A DNA stretch of 64,000 bases, from positions 58,018,287-58,082,286 of the forward strand of contig NC_087067.1 in the NCBI RefSeq assembly GCF_963678635.1, read 5' to 3'. The notes under the pieces were generated by a model. It did not search any database. It was not told the origin of the DNA and was given only the letters and a program-made list of their open reading frames with translations. The first letter of the stretch is position 1. Every line of letters starts with the position of its first letter. Shown in pieces: positions 34,509-48,672 of this stretch. The translations under genes and the position numbers were made by a program. This stretch comes from Symsagittifera roscoffensis (Eukaryota > Xenacoelomorpha > Acoela > Convolutidae).

Positions 34509-35223
34509 AAATATGTCTTTTTATGTGTTCATCCTTCAAGCGATTTTTTGTGGTACATTTTTTTTTTTCATTTTTTAGGACTGTGTGTGGCTAGTAAAGT
34601 CATCTTGATGTGTTCATTATTGGTCCATCTACTGGGTCAGCGATCTTTGCAGAAGCGAATTTGCGCTGAGGTGATTTTTTGTTCCAAAAAATTGTCGTCA
34701 CAGTACTGGCAGTTTTTCTTTCTTTTTGGTCTTGACTACCAGACATTATTTGAGTTTTCACAAATTTGAAAGACAGTGGTGCCTTTTTGGGTTTGGTAAT
34801 GCCTTAATAACTTGTTAAGGGTACCTGGGAAGGCTTAATTTTTGATTTCACTTTTTTTTTCCTGGAATCATGTCTTTTTATGTGTCTATCAGTGATGCGG
34901 TTTTTCTCGTTACACGTTTTTCTATTTTTTGATCACAGTGACTGGCTGACATAGTTTTTTGATTTGCTCATTTTGTTCACTTATTCAATTCTACTAGTTT
35001 TGCGATTGTTGCACTAGCAAATTTGCGCTGGAGTGATTTTGTCTTTATAAAGTTGTCACAAATTGGTAGTTTCCACTTTCTTTTGTTCTTGGCTACTGAA
35101 TGTTTCTTCAGTTTTGACATCTTTGAAATACCCAGGGACGCTTTTTCGGGATGTTAGTACGTTGTAGACATGCTGACGGTTCCTGGGAGTACTAAGGTTT
35201 TAATTTTGGTATTTATGTTTCTG
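34509..35223 (+). repeat. First dimeric unit of the right A array (a2 + a1)
   Basis: a2 runs 34509-34865 and a1 34866-35223. Corresponding landmarks of the two halves line up in order: TATGTCTTT / CATGTCTTT, GTTCATC / GTCTATCAG, GATGCG, GAGGACAGTGTGTGGCTAG / GATCACAGTGACTGGCTGA, TTGATGTGTTCATT / TTGATGTGCTCATT, CAAATCTACT / CAATTCTACT, the conserved box, TTTTTGGTCTTGACTACC / TCTTTTGGTCTTGGCTACT, and GGGTACCTGGGAAGGC / GGTTCCTGGGAGTAC. The 720-bp unit is therefore an old dimer of a ~360-bp monomer. The edge unit itself carries extra private changes. Confidence 0.9.
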
Positions 35224-35359
35224 AAATATGACTTTTTTTGTGTTCATCTTTGATGCGATTTTTTGTGATACAAATTTTTCATTTTTGAGGACAGTGTGTG
35301 ACTAGTTAAGTCATCTTGATGAGTTCATTGTTGTTTCATTCGTCAAATCTACTAGGTAG

Positions 35360-35398
35360 GCGATAGTTGCAGAAGCGAATTTGCGCTGTGGTGATTTT
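35360..35398 (+). repeat. Conserved box of satellite A, a2-half copy (representative)
   Basis: This 39-bp segment differs from its counterpart in the a1 half (35722-35760) at only five positions. The core AGCGAATTTGCGCTG is identical, and GTGATTTT follows in both. The flanking parts of the two halves are much less alike. A copy recurs roughly every 360 bp through both A arrays. Confidence 0.85.
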
Positions 35399-35721
35399 TT
35401 GTTCGAAAAAAATTGTCGTCACAGTACTGGCAGTTTTTCTTTCTTTTTGGTCTTGACTACCAGACATTTTTTGAGTTTTCACAAATTTGAAAGACAGTGG
35501 TGCCTTTTTGGGTTTGGTGATGCCTTTATAACTTGTTAAGGGTACCTGGGAAGGCTTAATTATTGATTTCACTTTTTTTCCTGGAATCATGTCTTTTTAT
35601 GTGTCTATCAGTGATGCGGTTTTTCTCGTTACACGTTTTTCCAGTTTTGATCACAGTGACTGGCTGACATAGTTTTTTTGATGTGCTCATTTTTGTTCAT
35701 TTATTCAATTCTACTAGTGTT

Positions 35722-35760
35722 GCGATTGTTGCACTAGCGAATTTGCGCTGGAGTGATTTT
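35722..35760 (+). repeat. Conserved box of satellite A, a1-half copy (representative)
   Basis: Counterpart of 35360-35398, 362 bp downstream. In the a1 half the core has two alleles across the array: AGCGAATTTGCGCTG (for example 35683, 37124 and 40722 units) and a form with the perfect palindrome GCGAATTCGC (for example 36405, 53684 and most left-array units). The a2 half almost always has the non-palindromic form. Confidence 0.85.
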
Positions 35761-36404
35761 GTCTCAATAAAGTTGTCACAAATTGGTAGTTTCCACTTTC
35801 TTTTGGTCTTGGCTACTGAATGTTTCTTCAGTTTTGACATCTTTGAAATACCCAGGGACCCTTTTTCGGGATGTTAGTTTGTTGTAGACATGCTGACGGT
35901 TCCTGGGAGTACTAAGGTTTTAATTTTGGTATTTATGTTTCTGAAATATGACTTTTTTTGTGTTCATCTTTGATGCGATTTTTTGTGATACAAATTTTTC
36001 ATTTTTGAGGACAGTGTGTGACTAGTTAAGTCATCTTGATGTGTTCATTGTTGTTTCATTCGTCAAATCTACTGGGTAGGCGATAGTTGCAGAAGCGAAT
36101 TTGCGCTGTGGTGATTTTTTGTTCGAAAAAAATTGTCGTCACAGTACTGGCAGTTTTTCTTTCGTTTTGGTCTTGACTACCAGACTTTATTTGAGTTTTC
36201 ACGAATTTGAAAGACAGTGGTGCCTTTTTGGGTTTGGTGATGCCTTTATAATTTGTTAAGGGTACTTGGGAAGGCTTAATTTTTTATTTCACTTTTTTTT
36301 CCTGGAATCATGTCTTTTTATGTGTCTATCAGTGATGCGGTTTTTCTCGTTACACGTTTTTCCATTTTTGATCACAGTGACTGGCTGACATAGTTTTTTT
36401 TGAT

Positions 36405-39400
36405 GTGCTCATTTTTGTTCATTTAATCAATTCTACTAGTGTTGCGATTGTTGCACTAGCGAATTCGCGGTGGAGTGATTTTGTCTCAATAAAGTTGTCA
36501 CAAATTGGTAGTTTCCACTATCTTTTGGTCTTGGCTACTGAATGTTTCTTCAGTTTTGACATCTTTGAAATACCCAGGGACGCTTTTTCGGGGTGTTAAT
36601 GCGCTGTGGACATGCTGACGGTTCCTGGGAGTACTAAGTGTTTAATTTTGGTAAGTATGTTTCTGAATTATGTCTTTTTGTGTTCATCTTTGATGCGATT
36701 TTTTGTGGTACAAATTTTTTCATTTTTGAGGACAGCGTGTGGCTAGTTAAGTCATCTTGATCTGTTCAGTGTTGTTTCATTTGTCAAATCTACTGGTTAG
36801 GCGATAGTTGCAGAAGCGAGTTTGCGCTGTGGTGATTTTTTGTTCGAAAAAAATTGTCGTCACAGTACTGGCAGTTTTTCTTTCTTTTTGGTCTTGACTG
36901 CCAGACATTATTTGAGTTTTCACAAATTTGAAAGACAGTGGTGCCTTTTTGGGTTTGGTGATGCCTTTATAACTTGTTAAGGGTACCTGGGAAGGCTTAA
37001 TTCTTGATTTCACTTTTTTTCCTGGAATCATGTCTTTTTATGTGTCTATCAGTGATGCGGTTTTTCTCGTTACAAGTTTTTCCATTTTTGATCACAATGA
37101 CTGGTTGACATAGCTTTTTTGATGTGCTCATTTTTGTTCATTTATTGAAATCTACTAGTGTTGCGATTGTTGCACTAGCGAATTTGCGCTGGAGTGATTT
37201 TGTCTCAGTAAAGTTGTCACAAATTGGTAGTTTCCACTATCTTTTGTTCTTGGCTACTGAATGTTTCTTCAGTTTTGACATCTTTACAATACCCAGGGAC
37301 GCTTTTTCGGGGTGTTAATGCGTTGTGGACGTGCTGACGGTTCCTGTGAGTACTAAGTTTTTAATTTTGGTTCTTGTGTTTCTGAAATATGTCTTTTTTT
37401 GTGTGCATCTTTGATGCGATTTTTTGTGGTACAATTTTTTTTCATTTTTGAGGACAGCGTGTGGCTAGTTAAGTCATCTTGATGTGTTTATTGTTGTGTC
37501 ATTCGTCAAATCTACTGGGAAGGCGATAGTTGCAGAAGCGAATTTGCGCTGTGGTGATTTTTTGTTCGAAAAAAATTGTCGTCACAGTACTGGCAGTTTT
37601 TCTTTCTTTTTGGTCTTGACTGCCAGACATTATTTGAGTTTTCACAAATTTGAAAGACAGTGGTGCCTTTTTGGGTTTAGTGATGCCTTTATAACTTGTT
37701 AAGGGCCTGGGAAGGCTTAATTATTGATTTAACTTTTTTTTCCTGGAATCATGTCTTTTTATGTGTCTATCAGTGATGCGGCTTTTCTCGTTACACGTTT
37801 TTCCATTTTTGATCACAGTGACTGGCTGACATAGTTTTTTTGATTTCCTCATTTTTGTTCATATATTCAATTCTACTAGTGTTGCGATTGTTGCACTAGC
37901 GAATTCGCGATGGAGTGATTTTGTCTCAATAAAGTTGTCACAAATTGGTAGTTTCCACTATCTTTTGGTCTTGGCTACTGAATGTTTCTTCAGTTTTGAC
38001 ATCTTTGAAATACTCAGGGACGCTTTTTCGGGATGTTAATGCGTTGTGGACATGCTGGCGGTTTCTGGGAGTACTGTGTTTTTAATTTTGGTATTGATGT
38101 TTATGAAATATGTCTTTTTTTGTTCATCTTTGATGCGATTTTTTGTGGTACAAAATTTTTATTTTTGAGGACAGTGTGTGGCTAGTTAAGTCATCTTGAT
38201 GTGTTCATTGTTGTTTCATTCGTCAAATCTACTGGGTAGGCGATAGTTGCAGAAGCGAATTTGCGCTGCGGTGATTTTTTGTTCGAAAAAAATTGTCGTC
38301 ACAGTACTGGCAGTTTTTCTTTCTTTTTGGTCTTGACTACCAGACATTATTTGAGTTGTCACAAATTTGAAAGACAGTGGTGTTTTTTTGGGCTTGTTGA
38401 TGCCTTTATAACTTGTTAAGGGTACCTAGGAAGGCTTAATTATTGATTTCACTTTTTTTCTCTGGAATCATGTCTTTTTAGGTGTCTATCAGTGATGCGG
38501 TTTTTCTCGTTACACGTTTTTCCATTTTTGATCACAGTGACTGGCTGACATAGTTTTTTTGATGTGCTCATTTTTGTTCATTTATTCAATTTTACTAGTG
38601 TTGCGATTGTTGCACTAGCGAATTTGCGCTGGAGTGATTTTGTCTCAATAAAGTTGTCACAAATTGGTAGTTTCCTTTATCTTTTGGTCTTGGCTACTGA
38701 ATGTTTCTTCAGTTTTGACATCTTTGAAATACCCAGGGACGCTTTTTCGGGATGTTAATGCGTTGCAGACATGCTGACGGTTCCTGGGAGTACTAAGTGT
38801 TTAATTTTGGTAAGTATGTTTCTGAATTATGTCTTTTTGTGTTCATCTTTGATGCGATTTTTTGTGGTACAAATTTTTTCATTTTTGAGGACAGCGTGTG
38901 GCTAGTTAAGTCATCTTGATGTGTTCAGTGTTGTTTCATTCGTCAAATCTACTGGTTAGGCGATAGTTGCAGAAGCGAGTTTGCGCTGTGGTGATTTTTT
39001 GTTCGAAAAAAATTGTCGTCACAGTACTGGCAGTTTTTCTTTCTTTTTGGTCTTGACTGCCAGACATTATTTGAGTTTTCACAAATTTGAAAGACAGTGG
39101 TGCCTTTTCGGGTTTGGTGATGCCTTTATAACTTGTTAAGGGTACCTGGGAAGGCTTAATTATTGATTTCACTTTTTTCCTGGAATCATGTCTTTTTATG
39201 TGTCTATCAGTGATGCGGTTTTTCTCGTTACAAGTTTTTCCATTTTTGATCACAGTGACTGGTTGACATAGCTTTTTTGATGTGCTCATTTTTGTTCATT
39301 TATTGATATCTACTAGTGTTGCGTTTGTTGCACTAGCGAATTTGCGCTGGAGTGATTTTGTCTCAATAAAGTTGTCACAAATTGGTAGTTTCCACTATCT

Positions 39401-40721
39401 TTTGTTCTTGGCTACTGAATGTTTCTTCAGTTTTGACATCTTTGCAATACCCAGGGACGCTTTTTCGGGGTGTTAATGCGTTGTGGACGGGCTGACGGTT
39501 CCTGTGAGTACTAAGTTTTTAATTTTGGTTCTTGTGTTTCTGAAATATGTCTTTTTTTGTGTGCATCTTTGATGCGATTTCTTGTTGTACAAATTTTTTC
39601 ATTTTTGAGGACAGCGTGTGGCTAGTTAAGTCATCTTGATGTGTTCATTGTTGTGTCATTCGTCGAATCTACTGGGAAGGCGATAGTTGCAGAAGCGAAT
39701 TTGCGCTGTGGTGATTTTTTGTTCGAAAAAAATTGTCGTCACAGTACTGGCAGTTTTTCTTTCTTTTTGGTCTTGACTGCCAGACATTATTTGAGTTTTC
39801 ACAAATTTGAAAGACAGTGGTGCCTTTTTGGGTTTGATGATGCCTTTATAACTTGTTAAGGGCCTGGGAAGGCTTAATTATTGATTTTACTTTTTTTTCC
39901 TGGAATCATGTCTTTTTATGTGTCTATCAGTGATGCGGTTTTTCTCGTTACACGTTTTTCCATTTTTGATCACAGTGACTGGCTGACTTAGTTTTTTTGA
40001 TTTCCTCATTTTTGTTCATATATTCAATTCTACTAGTGTTGCGATTGTTGCACTAGCGAATTCGCGATGGAGTGGTTTTGTCTCAATAAAGTTGTCACAA
40101 ATTGGTAGTTTCCACTATCTTTTGGTCTTGGCTACTGAATGTTTCTTCAGTTTTGACATCTTTGAAATACTCAGGGACGCTTTTTCGGGGTGTTAATGCG
40201 TTTTGGACATGCTGGCAGTTCCTGGGAGTACTGTGTTTTTAATTTTGGTATTGATGTTTATGAAATATGTCTTTTTTTGTTCATCTTTGATGCGATTTTT
40301 TGTGGTACAAAATTTTTCATTTTTGAGGACAGTGTGTGGCTAGTTAAGTCATCTTGATGTGTTCATTGTTGTTTCATTCGTCAAATCTACTGGTTAGGCG
40401 ATAGTTGCAGAAGCGAATTTGCGCTGTGGTGATTTTTTGTTCGAAAAAAATTGTCGTCACAGTACTGGCAGTTTTTCTTTCTTTTTGGTCTTGACTACCA
40501 GACATTATTTGAGTTTTCACAAATTTGAAAGACAGTGGTGCCTTTTTGGGTTTGTTGATGCCTTTATAACTTGTTAAGGGTACCTGGGAAGGCTTAATTA
40601 TTGATTTCACTTTTTTTCTCTGGAATCATGTCTTTTTATGTGTCTATCAGTGATGCGGTTTTTCTCGTTACACGTTTTTCCATTTTTGATCACAGTGACT
40701 GGCTGACATAGTTTTTTTGAT
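36405..40721 (+). repeat. Two copies of a ~2158-bp three-unit higher-order repeat in satellite A
   Basis: Positions 36777, 37124 and 37484 recur at 38936, 39282 and 39641 (offsets 2159, 2158 and 2157). Markers are the GTTCAGTGTTG ... ACTGGTTAGGCG a2 variant, the short TTAAGGGCCTGGG form near 37700 and 39860, and GATTTCCTCATTTTTG at 37846 and 40003. Confidence 0.82.
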
Positions 40722-42872
40722 GTGCTCATTTTTGTTCATTTATTCAATTCTACTAGTGTTGCGATTGTTGCACTAGCGAATTTGCGCTGGAGTGATTTTG
40801 TCTCAATAAAGTTGTCACAAATTGGTCGTTTCCTTTATCTTTTGGTCTTGGCTACTGAATCTTTCTTCAGTTTGGACATCTTTGAAATACCCAGGGACGC
40901 TTTTTCGGGATGTTAATGCGTTGCAGACATGCTGACGGTTCCTGGGAGTACTAGGTTTTAATTTTGGTTTTTATGTTTCTGAAATATGACTTTTTTGTGT
41001 TCATCTTTGATGCGATTTTTTGTGATACAAATTTTTCATTTTTGAGGACAGTGTGTGGCTAGTTAAGTCATCTTAATGTGTTCATTGTGGTTTCATTCGT
41101 CGAATCTACTGGGTAGGCGATAGTTGCAGAAGCGAATTTGCGCTGTGTTGTTTTTTTGTTCGAAAAAAATTGTCGTCACAGTACTGGCAGTTTTTCTTTC
41201 TTTTTGGTCTTGACTGCCAGACATTATTTGAGTTTTCACAAATTTGAAAGACAGTGGTGCCTTTTTGGGTTTGGTGATGCCTTTATAACTTGTTAAGGGC
41301 CTGGGAAGGCCTAATTATTGATTTCACTTTTTTTTCCTGGAATCATGTCTTTTTATGTGTCTATCAGTGATGCGGTTTTTCTCGTTACACGTTTTTCCAT
41401 TTTTGATCACAGTGACTGGCTGACATAGTTTTTTTGATGTGCTCATTTTTGTTCATTTATTCAATTCTACTAGTGTTGCGATTGTTGCACTAGCGAATTT
41501 GCGCTGGAGTGATTTTGTCTCAATAAAGTTGTCACAAATTGGTCGTTTCCTTTATCTTTTGGTCTTGGCTACTGAATCTTTCTTCAGTTTGGACATCTTT
41601 GAAATACCCAGGGACGCTTTTTCGGGATGTTAATGCGTTGCAGACATGCTGAAGGTTCCTGGGAGTACTAGGGTTTTAATTTTGGTTTTTATGTTTCTGA
41701 AATATGACTTTTTTGTGTTCATCTTTGATGCGATTTTTTGTGATACAAATTTTTCATTTTTGAGGACAGTGTGTGGCTAGTTAAGTCATCTTGATGTGTT
41801 CATTGTTGTTTCATTCGTCGAATCTACTGGGTAGGCGATAGTTGCAGAAGCGAATTTGCGCTGTGGTGATTTTTTGTTCGAAAAAAATTGTCGTCACAGT
41901 ACTGGCAGTTTTTCTTTCTTTTTGGTCTTGACTGCCAGACATTATTTGAGTTTTCACAAATTTGAAAGACAGTGGTGCCTTTTTGGGTTTGGTGATGCCT
42001 TTATAACTTTTTAAGGGCCTGGGAAGGCCTAATTATTGATTTCACTTTTTTTCCTGGAATCATGTCTTTTTATGTGTCTATCAGTGATGCGGTTTTTCTC
42101 GTTACACGTTTTTCCATTTTTGATCACAGTGACTGGCTGACATAGTTTTTTTGATGTGCTCATTTTTGTTCATTTATTCAATTCTACTAGTGTTGCGATT
42201 GTTGCACTAGCGAATTTGCGCTGGAGTGATTTTGTCTCAATAAAGTTGTCACAAATTGGTCGTTTCCTTTATCTTTTGGTCTTGGCTACTGAATCTTTCT
42301 TCAGTTTGGACATCTTTGAAATACCCAGGGACGCTTTTTCGGGATGTTAATGCGTTGCAGACATGCTGACGGTTCCTGGGAGTACTAGGGTTTTAATTTT
42401 GGTTTTTATGTTTCTGAAATATGACTTTTTTGTGTTCATCTTTGATGCGATTTTTTGTGATACAAATTTTTCATTTTTGAGGACAGTGTGTGGCTAGTTA
42501 AGTCATCTTGATGTGTTCATTGTTGTTTCATTCGTCGAATCTACTGGGTAGGCGATAGTTGCAGAAGCGAATTTGTGCTGTGGTGATTTTTTGTTCGAAA
42601 AAAATTGTCGTCACAGTACTGGCAGTTTTTCTTTCTTTTTGGTCTTGACTGCCAGACATTATTTGAGTTTTCACAAATTTGAAAGACAGTGGTGCCTTTT
42701 TGGGTTTGGTGATGCCTTTATAACTTGTTAAGGGCCTGGGAAGGCCTAATTATTGATTTCACTTTTTTTTCCTGGAATCATGTCTTTTTATGTGTCTATC
42801 AGTGATGCGGTTTTTCTCGTTACACGTTTTTCCATTTTTGATCACAGTGACTGGCTGACATAGTTTTTTTGA
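40722..42872 (+). repeat. Three near-identical 717-bp units in satellite A
   Basis: Units beginning at 40722, 41439 and 42156 are exactly 717 bp apart. They share private variants (AATTGGTCGTTTCC, GAATCTTTCTTCAG, TTTGGACATC) and differ at only a few sites, for example CTTAATGTG near 41073 versus CTTGATGTG near 41790. This is local amplification of a single unit. Confidence 0.88.
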
Positions 42873-44356
42873 TTTCCTCATTTTGGTTCATATATTCAAT
42901 TCTACTAGTGTTGCGATTGTTGCACTAGCGAATTCGCGATGGAGTGATTTTGTCTCAATAAAGTTGTCACAAATTGGTAGTTTCCACTATCTTTTGGTCT
43001 TGGCTACTGAATGTTTCTTCAGTTTTGACATCTTTGAAATACTCAGGGACGCTTTTTCGGGGTGTTAATGCGTTGTGGAGACATGCTGGTGGTTCCTGGG
43101 AGTACTGTGTTTTTAATTTTGGTATTGATGTTTATGAAATATGTCTTTTTTTTGTTCATCTTTGATGCGATTTTTTGTGGTACAAAATTTTTCATTTTTG
43201 AGGACAGTGTGTGGCTAGCTAGTCATCTTGATGTGTTCATTGTTGTTTCATTCGTCAAATCTACTGGGTAGGCGATACTTGCAGAAGCGAATTTGCGCTG
43301 TGGTGATTTTTTGTTCGAAAAAAATTGTCGTCACAGTACTGGCAGTTTTTCTTTCTTTTTGGTCTTGACTACCAGACATTATTTGAGTTTTCACAAATTT
43401 GAAAGACAGTGGTGCCTTTTTGGGTTTGTTGATGCCTTTATAACTTGTTAAGGGTACCTGGGAAGGCTTAATTTTTGATTTCACTTTTTTTCTCTGGAAT
43501 CATGTCTTTTTATGTGTCTATCAGTGATGCGGTTTTTCTCGTTACACGTTTTTCCATTTTTGATCACAGTGACTGGCTGACATAGTTTTTTTGTTGTGCT
43601 CATTTTTGTTCATTTATTCAATTCTACTAGTGTTGCGATTGTTGCCTAGCGAATTTGCGCTGGAGTGATTTTGTCTCAATAAAGTTGTCACAAATTGGTA
43701 GTTTCCTTTATCTTTTGGTCTTGGCTACTGAATGTTTCTTCAGTTTTGACATCTTTGAAATACCCAGGGACGCTTTTTCGGGATGTTAAAGCGTTGCAGA
43801 CATGCTGACGGTTCCTGGGAGTACTAGGGTTTTAATTTTAATTTTTATGTTTCTGAAATATGACTTTTTTGTGTTCATCTTTGATGCAATTTTTTGTGAT
43901 ACAAATTTTTCATTTTTGAGGACAGTGTGTGGCTATTTAAGTCATCTTGATGTGTTCATTGTTGTTTCAATCGTCAAAACTACTGGGTAGGCGATAGTTG
44001 CAGAAGCGAATTTGCGCTGAGGTGATTTTTTGTTCGAAAAAAATTGTCGTCACAGTACTGGCAGTTTTTCTTTCTTTTTGGTCTTGACTACCAGACATTA
44101 TTTGAGTTTTCACAAATTTGAAAGACAGTGGTGCCTTTTTGGGTTTGGTGATGCCTTTATAACTTGTTAAGGGTACCTGGGAAGGCTTAATTATTGATTT
44201 CACTTTTTTTCCTGGAATCATGTCTTTTTATGTGTCTATCAGTGATGCGGTTTTTCTCGTTACACGTTTTTCCAATTTTGATCACAGTGACTGGCTGACA
44301 TAGTTTTTTTGATGTGCTCATTTTTGTTCATTTATTCAATTTTACTAGTGTTGCGA

Positions 44357-47300
44357 TTGTTGCACTAGCGAATTTGCGCTGGAGTGATTTTGTCTCAATA
44401 AAGTTGTCACAAATTGGTAGTTTCCACTATCTTTTGGTCTTGGCTACTGAATGTTGCTTCAGTTTTGACATCTTTGAAATACCCAGGGACGCTTTTTCGG
44501 GATGTTAATGCGTTGTAGACATGCTGACGGTTCCTGGGAGTACTATGGTTTTAATTTTGGTATTTATGTTTCTGAAATATGACTTTTTTGTGTTCATCTT
44601 TGATGCGATTTTTTGTGATACAAATTTTTCATTTTTGAGGACAGTGTGTGGCTAGTTAAGTCATCTTGATGTGTTCATTGTTGTTTCATTCGTCAAATCT
44701 ACTGGGTAGGCGATAGTTGCAGAAGCGAATTTGCGCTGTGGTGATTTTTTGTTCGAAAAAAATTGTCGTCACAGTACTGGCAGTTTTTCTTTCGTTTTGG
44801 TCTTGACTACCAGATATTATTTGAGTTTTCACGAATTTGAAAGGTAGTGGTGCCCTTATGGGTTTGGTGATGCCTTTATAACTTGTTAAGGGTACTTGGG
44901 AAGGCTTAATTTTTTATTTCACTTTTTTTCCTGGAATCATGTCTTTTTATGTGTCTATCAGTGATGCGGTTTTTCTCGTTACACGTTTTTCCATTTTTGA
45001 TCACAGTGAGTGGCTGACAGTTTTTTGATGTGCTCATTTTTGTTCATTTAATCAATTCCACTAGTGTTGCGATTGTTGCACTAGCGAATTCACGCTGGAG
45101 TGATTTTGTCTCAATAAAGTTGTCACAAATTGGTAGTTTCCACTATCTTTTGGTCTTGACTACTGAATGTTTCTTCAGTTTTGACATCTTTGAAATACCC
45201 AGGGACGCGTTTTCGGGGTGTTAATGCGTTGTGGACATGCTGACGGCTCCTGGCAGTACTAAGTTTTTAATTTTGGTATGTATGTTTCTGAATTATGTCT
45301 TTTTTTGTGTTCATCTTTGATGCGGTTTTTTGTGGTACAAATTTTTTCATTTTTGAGGACAGCGTGTGGCTAGTTAAGTCATCTTGATGTGTTCAGTGTT
45401 GTTTCATTCGTCAAATCTACTGGTTAGGCGATAGTTGCAGAAGCGAGTTTGCGCTGTGGTGATTTTTTGTTCGAAAAAAATTGTCGTCACAGTACTGGCA
45501 GTTTTTCTTTCTTTTTGGTCTTGACTGCCAGACATTATTTAAGTTTTCACAAATTTGAAAGACAGTGGTGCCTTTTTGGGTTTGGTGATGCCTTTATAAC
45601 TTGTTAAGGGTACCTGGGAAGGCTTAATTATTGATTTCACTTTTTTTCCTGGAATCATGTCTTTTTATGTGTCTATCAGTGATGCGGTTTTTCTCGTTAC
45701 AAGTTTTTCCATTTTTGATCACAGTGACTGGCTGACATAGTTTTTTTGATGTGCTCATTTTTGTTCATTTATTCAATTCTACTCGTGTTGCGATTGTTGC
45801 ACTAGTGAATTCGCGCTGGAGTGATTTTGTCTCAATAAAGTTGTCGCAAATTGGTAGTTTCCACTATATTTTGTTCTTGGCTACTGAATGTTTCTTCAGT
45901 TTTGACATCTTTGAAATACCCAGGGACGCTTTTTCGGGATGTTAATGCGTTTTGGACGTGCTGACGGTTCCTGGGAGTACTAATTTTTTAATTTTGGTTC
46001 TTGTGTTTCTGAAATATGTATTTTTTTGTGTGCATCTTTGATGCGATTTTTTGTGGTACAAATTTTTTCATTTTTGAGGACAGCGTGTGGCTAGTTAAGT
46101 CATCTTGATGTGTTCAGTGTTGTTTCATTCGTCAAATCTACTGGTTAGGCGATAGTTGCAGAAGCAAGTTTGCGCTGTGGTGATTTTTTGTTCGAAAAAA
46201 CTTGTCGTCACAGTACTGGCAGTTTTTCTTTCTTTTTGGTCTTGACTGCCAGACATTATTTGAGTTTTCACAAATTTGAAAGACAGTGGTGCCTTTTTGG
46301 GTTTGGTGATGCCTTTATAACTTGTTAAGGGTACCTGGGAAGGCTTAATTCTTGATTTCACTTTTTTTCCTGGAATCATGTCTTTTTATGTGTCTATCAG
46401 TGATGCGGTTTTTCTCGTTACAAGTTTTTCCATTTTTGATCACAGTGACTGGTTGACATAGTCTTTTTGATGTGCTCATTTTTGTTCATTTATTCAAATC
46501 TACTAGTGTTGCCATTGTTGCACTAGCGAATTTGCGCTGGAGTGATTTTGTCTCAATAAAGTTGTCACAAATTGGTAGTTTCCACTATCTTTTGGTCTTG
46601 GCTACTGAATGTTGCTTCAGTTTTGACATCTTTGAAATACCCAGGGACGCTTTTTCGGGATGTTAATGCGTTGTAGACATGCTGACGGTTCCTGGGAGTA
46701 CTATGGTTTTAATTTTGGTATTTATGTTTCTGAAATATGACTTTTTTGTGTTCATCTTTGATGCGATTTTTTGTGATACAAATTTTTCATTTTTGAGGAC
46801 AGTGTGTGGCTAGTTAAGTCATCTTGATGTGTTCATTGTTGTTTCATTCGTCAAATCTACTGGGTAGGCGATAGTTGCAGAAGCGAATTTGCGCTGTGGT
46901 GATTTTTTGTTCGAAAAAAATTGTCGTCACAGTACTGGCAGTTTTTCTTTCGTTTTGGTCTTGACTACCAGATATTATTTGAGTTTTCACGAATTTGAAA
47001 GGTTGTGGTGCCCTTATGGGTTTGGTGATGCCTTTATAACTTGTTAAGGGTACTTGGGAAGGCTTAATTTTTTATTTCACTTTTTTTCCTGGAATCATGT
47101 CTTTTTATGTGTCTATCAGTGATGCGGTTTTTCTCGTTACACGTTTTTCCATTTTTGATCACAGTGAGTGGCTGACAGTTTTTTGATGTGCTCATTTTTG
47201 TTCATTTAATCAATTCCACTAGTGTTGCGATTGTTGCACTAGCGAATTCACGCTGGAGTGATTTTGTCTCAATAAAGTTGTCACAAATTGGTAGTTTCCA

Positions 47301-48672
47301 CTATCTTTTGGTCTTGACTACTGAATGTTTCTTCAGTTTTGACATCTTTGAAATACCCAGGGACGCGTTTTCGGGGTGTTAATGCGTTGTGGACATGCTG
47401 ACGGCTCCTGGCAGTACTAAGTTTTTAATTTTGGTATGTATGTTTCTGAATTATGTCTTTTTTTGTGTTCATCTTTGATGCGGTTTTTTGTGGTACAAAT
47501 TTTTTCATTTTTGAGGACAGCGTGTGGCTAGTTAAGTCATCTTGATGTGTTCAGTGTTGTTTCATTCGTCAAATCTACTGGTTAGGCGATAGTTGCAGAA
47601 GCGAGTTTGCGCTGTGGTGATTTTTTGTTCGAAAAAAATTGTCGTCACAGTACTGGCAGTTTTTCTTTCTTTTTGGTCTTGACTGCCAGACATTATTTAA
47701 GTTTTCACAAATTTGAAAGACAGTGGTGCCTTTTTGGGTTTGGTGATGCCTTTATAACTTGTTAAGGGTACCTGGGAAGGCTTAATTATTGATTTCACTT
47801 TTTTTCCTGGAATCATGTCTTTTTATGTGTCTATCAGTGATGCGGTTTTTCTCGTTACAAGTTTTTCCATTTTTGATCACAGTGACTGGCTGACATAGTT
47901 TTTTTGATGTGCTCATTTTTGTTCATTTATTCAATTCTACTCGTGTTGCGATTGTTGCACTAGTGAATTCGCGCTGGAGTGATTTTGTCTCAATAAAGTT
48001 GTCGCAAATTGGTAGTTTCCACTATATTTTGTTCTTGGCTACTGAATGTTTCTTCAGTTTTGACATCTTTGAAATACCCAGGGACGCTTTTTTCGGGATG
48101 TTAATGCGTTTTGGACGTGCTGACGGTTCCTGGGAGTACTAATTTTTTAATTTTGGTTCTTGTGTTTCTGAAATATGTATTTTTTTGTGTGCATCTTTGA
48201 TGCGATTTTTGTGGTACAAATTTTTTCATTTTTGAGGACAGCGTGTGGCTAGTTAAGTCATCTTGATGTGTTCAGTGTTGTTTCATTCGTCAAATCTACT
48301 GGTTAGGCGATAGTTGCAGAAGCAAGTTTGCGCTGTGGTGATTTTTTGTTCGAAAAAACTTGTCGTCACACTACTGGCAGTTTTTCTTTCTTTTTGGTCT
48401 TGACTGCCAGACATTATTTGAGTTTTCACAAATTTGAAAGACAGTGGTGCCTTTTTGGGTTTGGTGATGCCTTTATAACTTGTTAAGGGTACCTGGGAAG
48501 GCTTAATTCTTGATTTCACTTTTTTTCCTGGAATCATGTCTTTTTATGTGTCTATCAGTGATGCGGTTTTTCTCGTTACAAGTTTTTCCATTTTTGATCA
48601 CAGTGACTGGTTGACATAGTCTTTTTGATGTGCTCATTTTTGTTCATTTATTCAAATCTACTAGTGTTGCCA
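44357..48672 (+). repeat. Recent 2158-bp (three-unit) tandem duplication in satellite A
   Basis: 44357-46514 and 46515-48672 match with a constant offset of 2158 bp (44842/47000, 45030/47188, 45751/47909, 46125/48283). By eye I find only a handful of differences: GAAAGGTAG versus GAAAGGTTG (44839/46997), one extra T in CGCTTTTTTCGGG (48084), one missing T near 48205, and CACAGTACTGG versus CACACTACTGG (48367). The matching stretch continues slightly past one period, to about 46612/48770, where GAATGTTGC and GAATGTTTC differ. Confidence 0.9.
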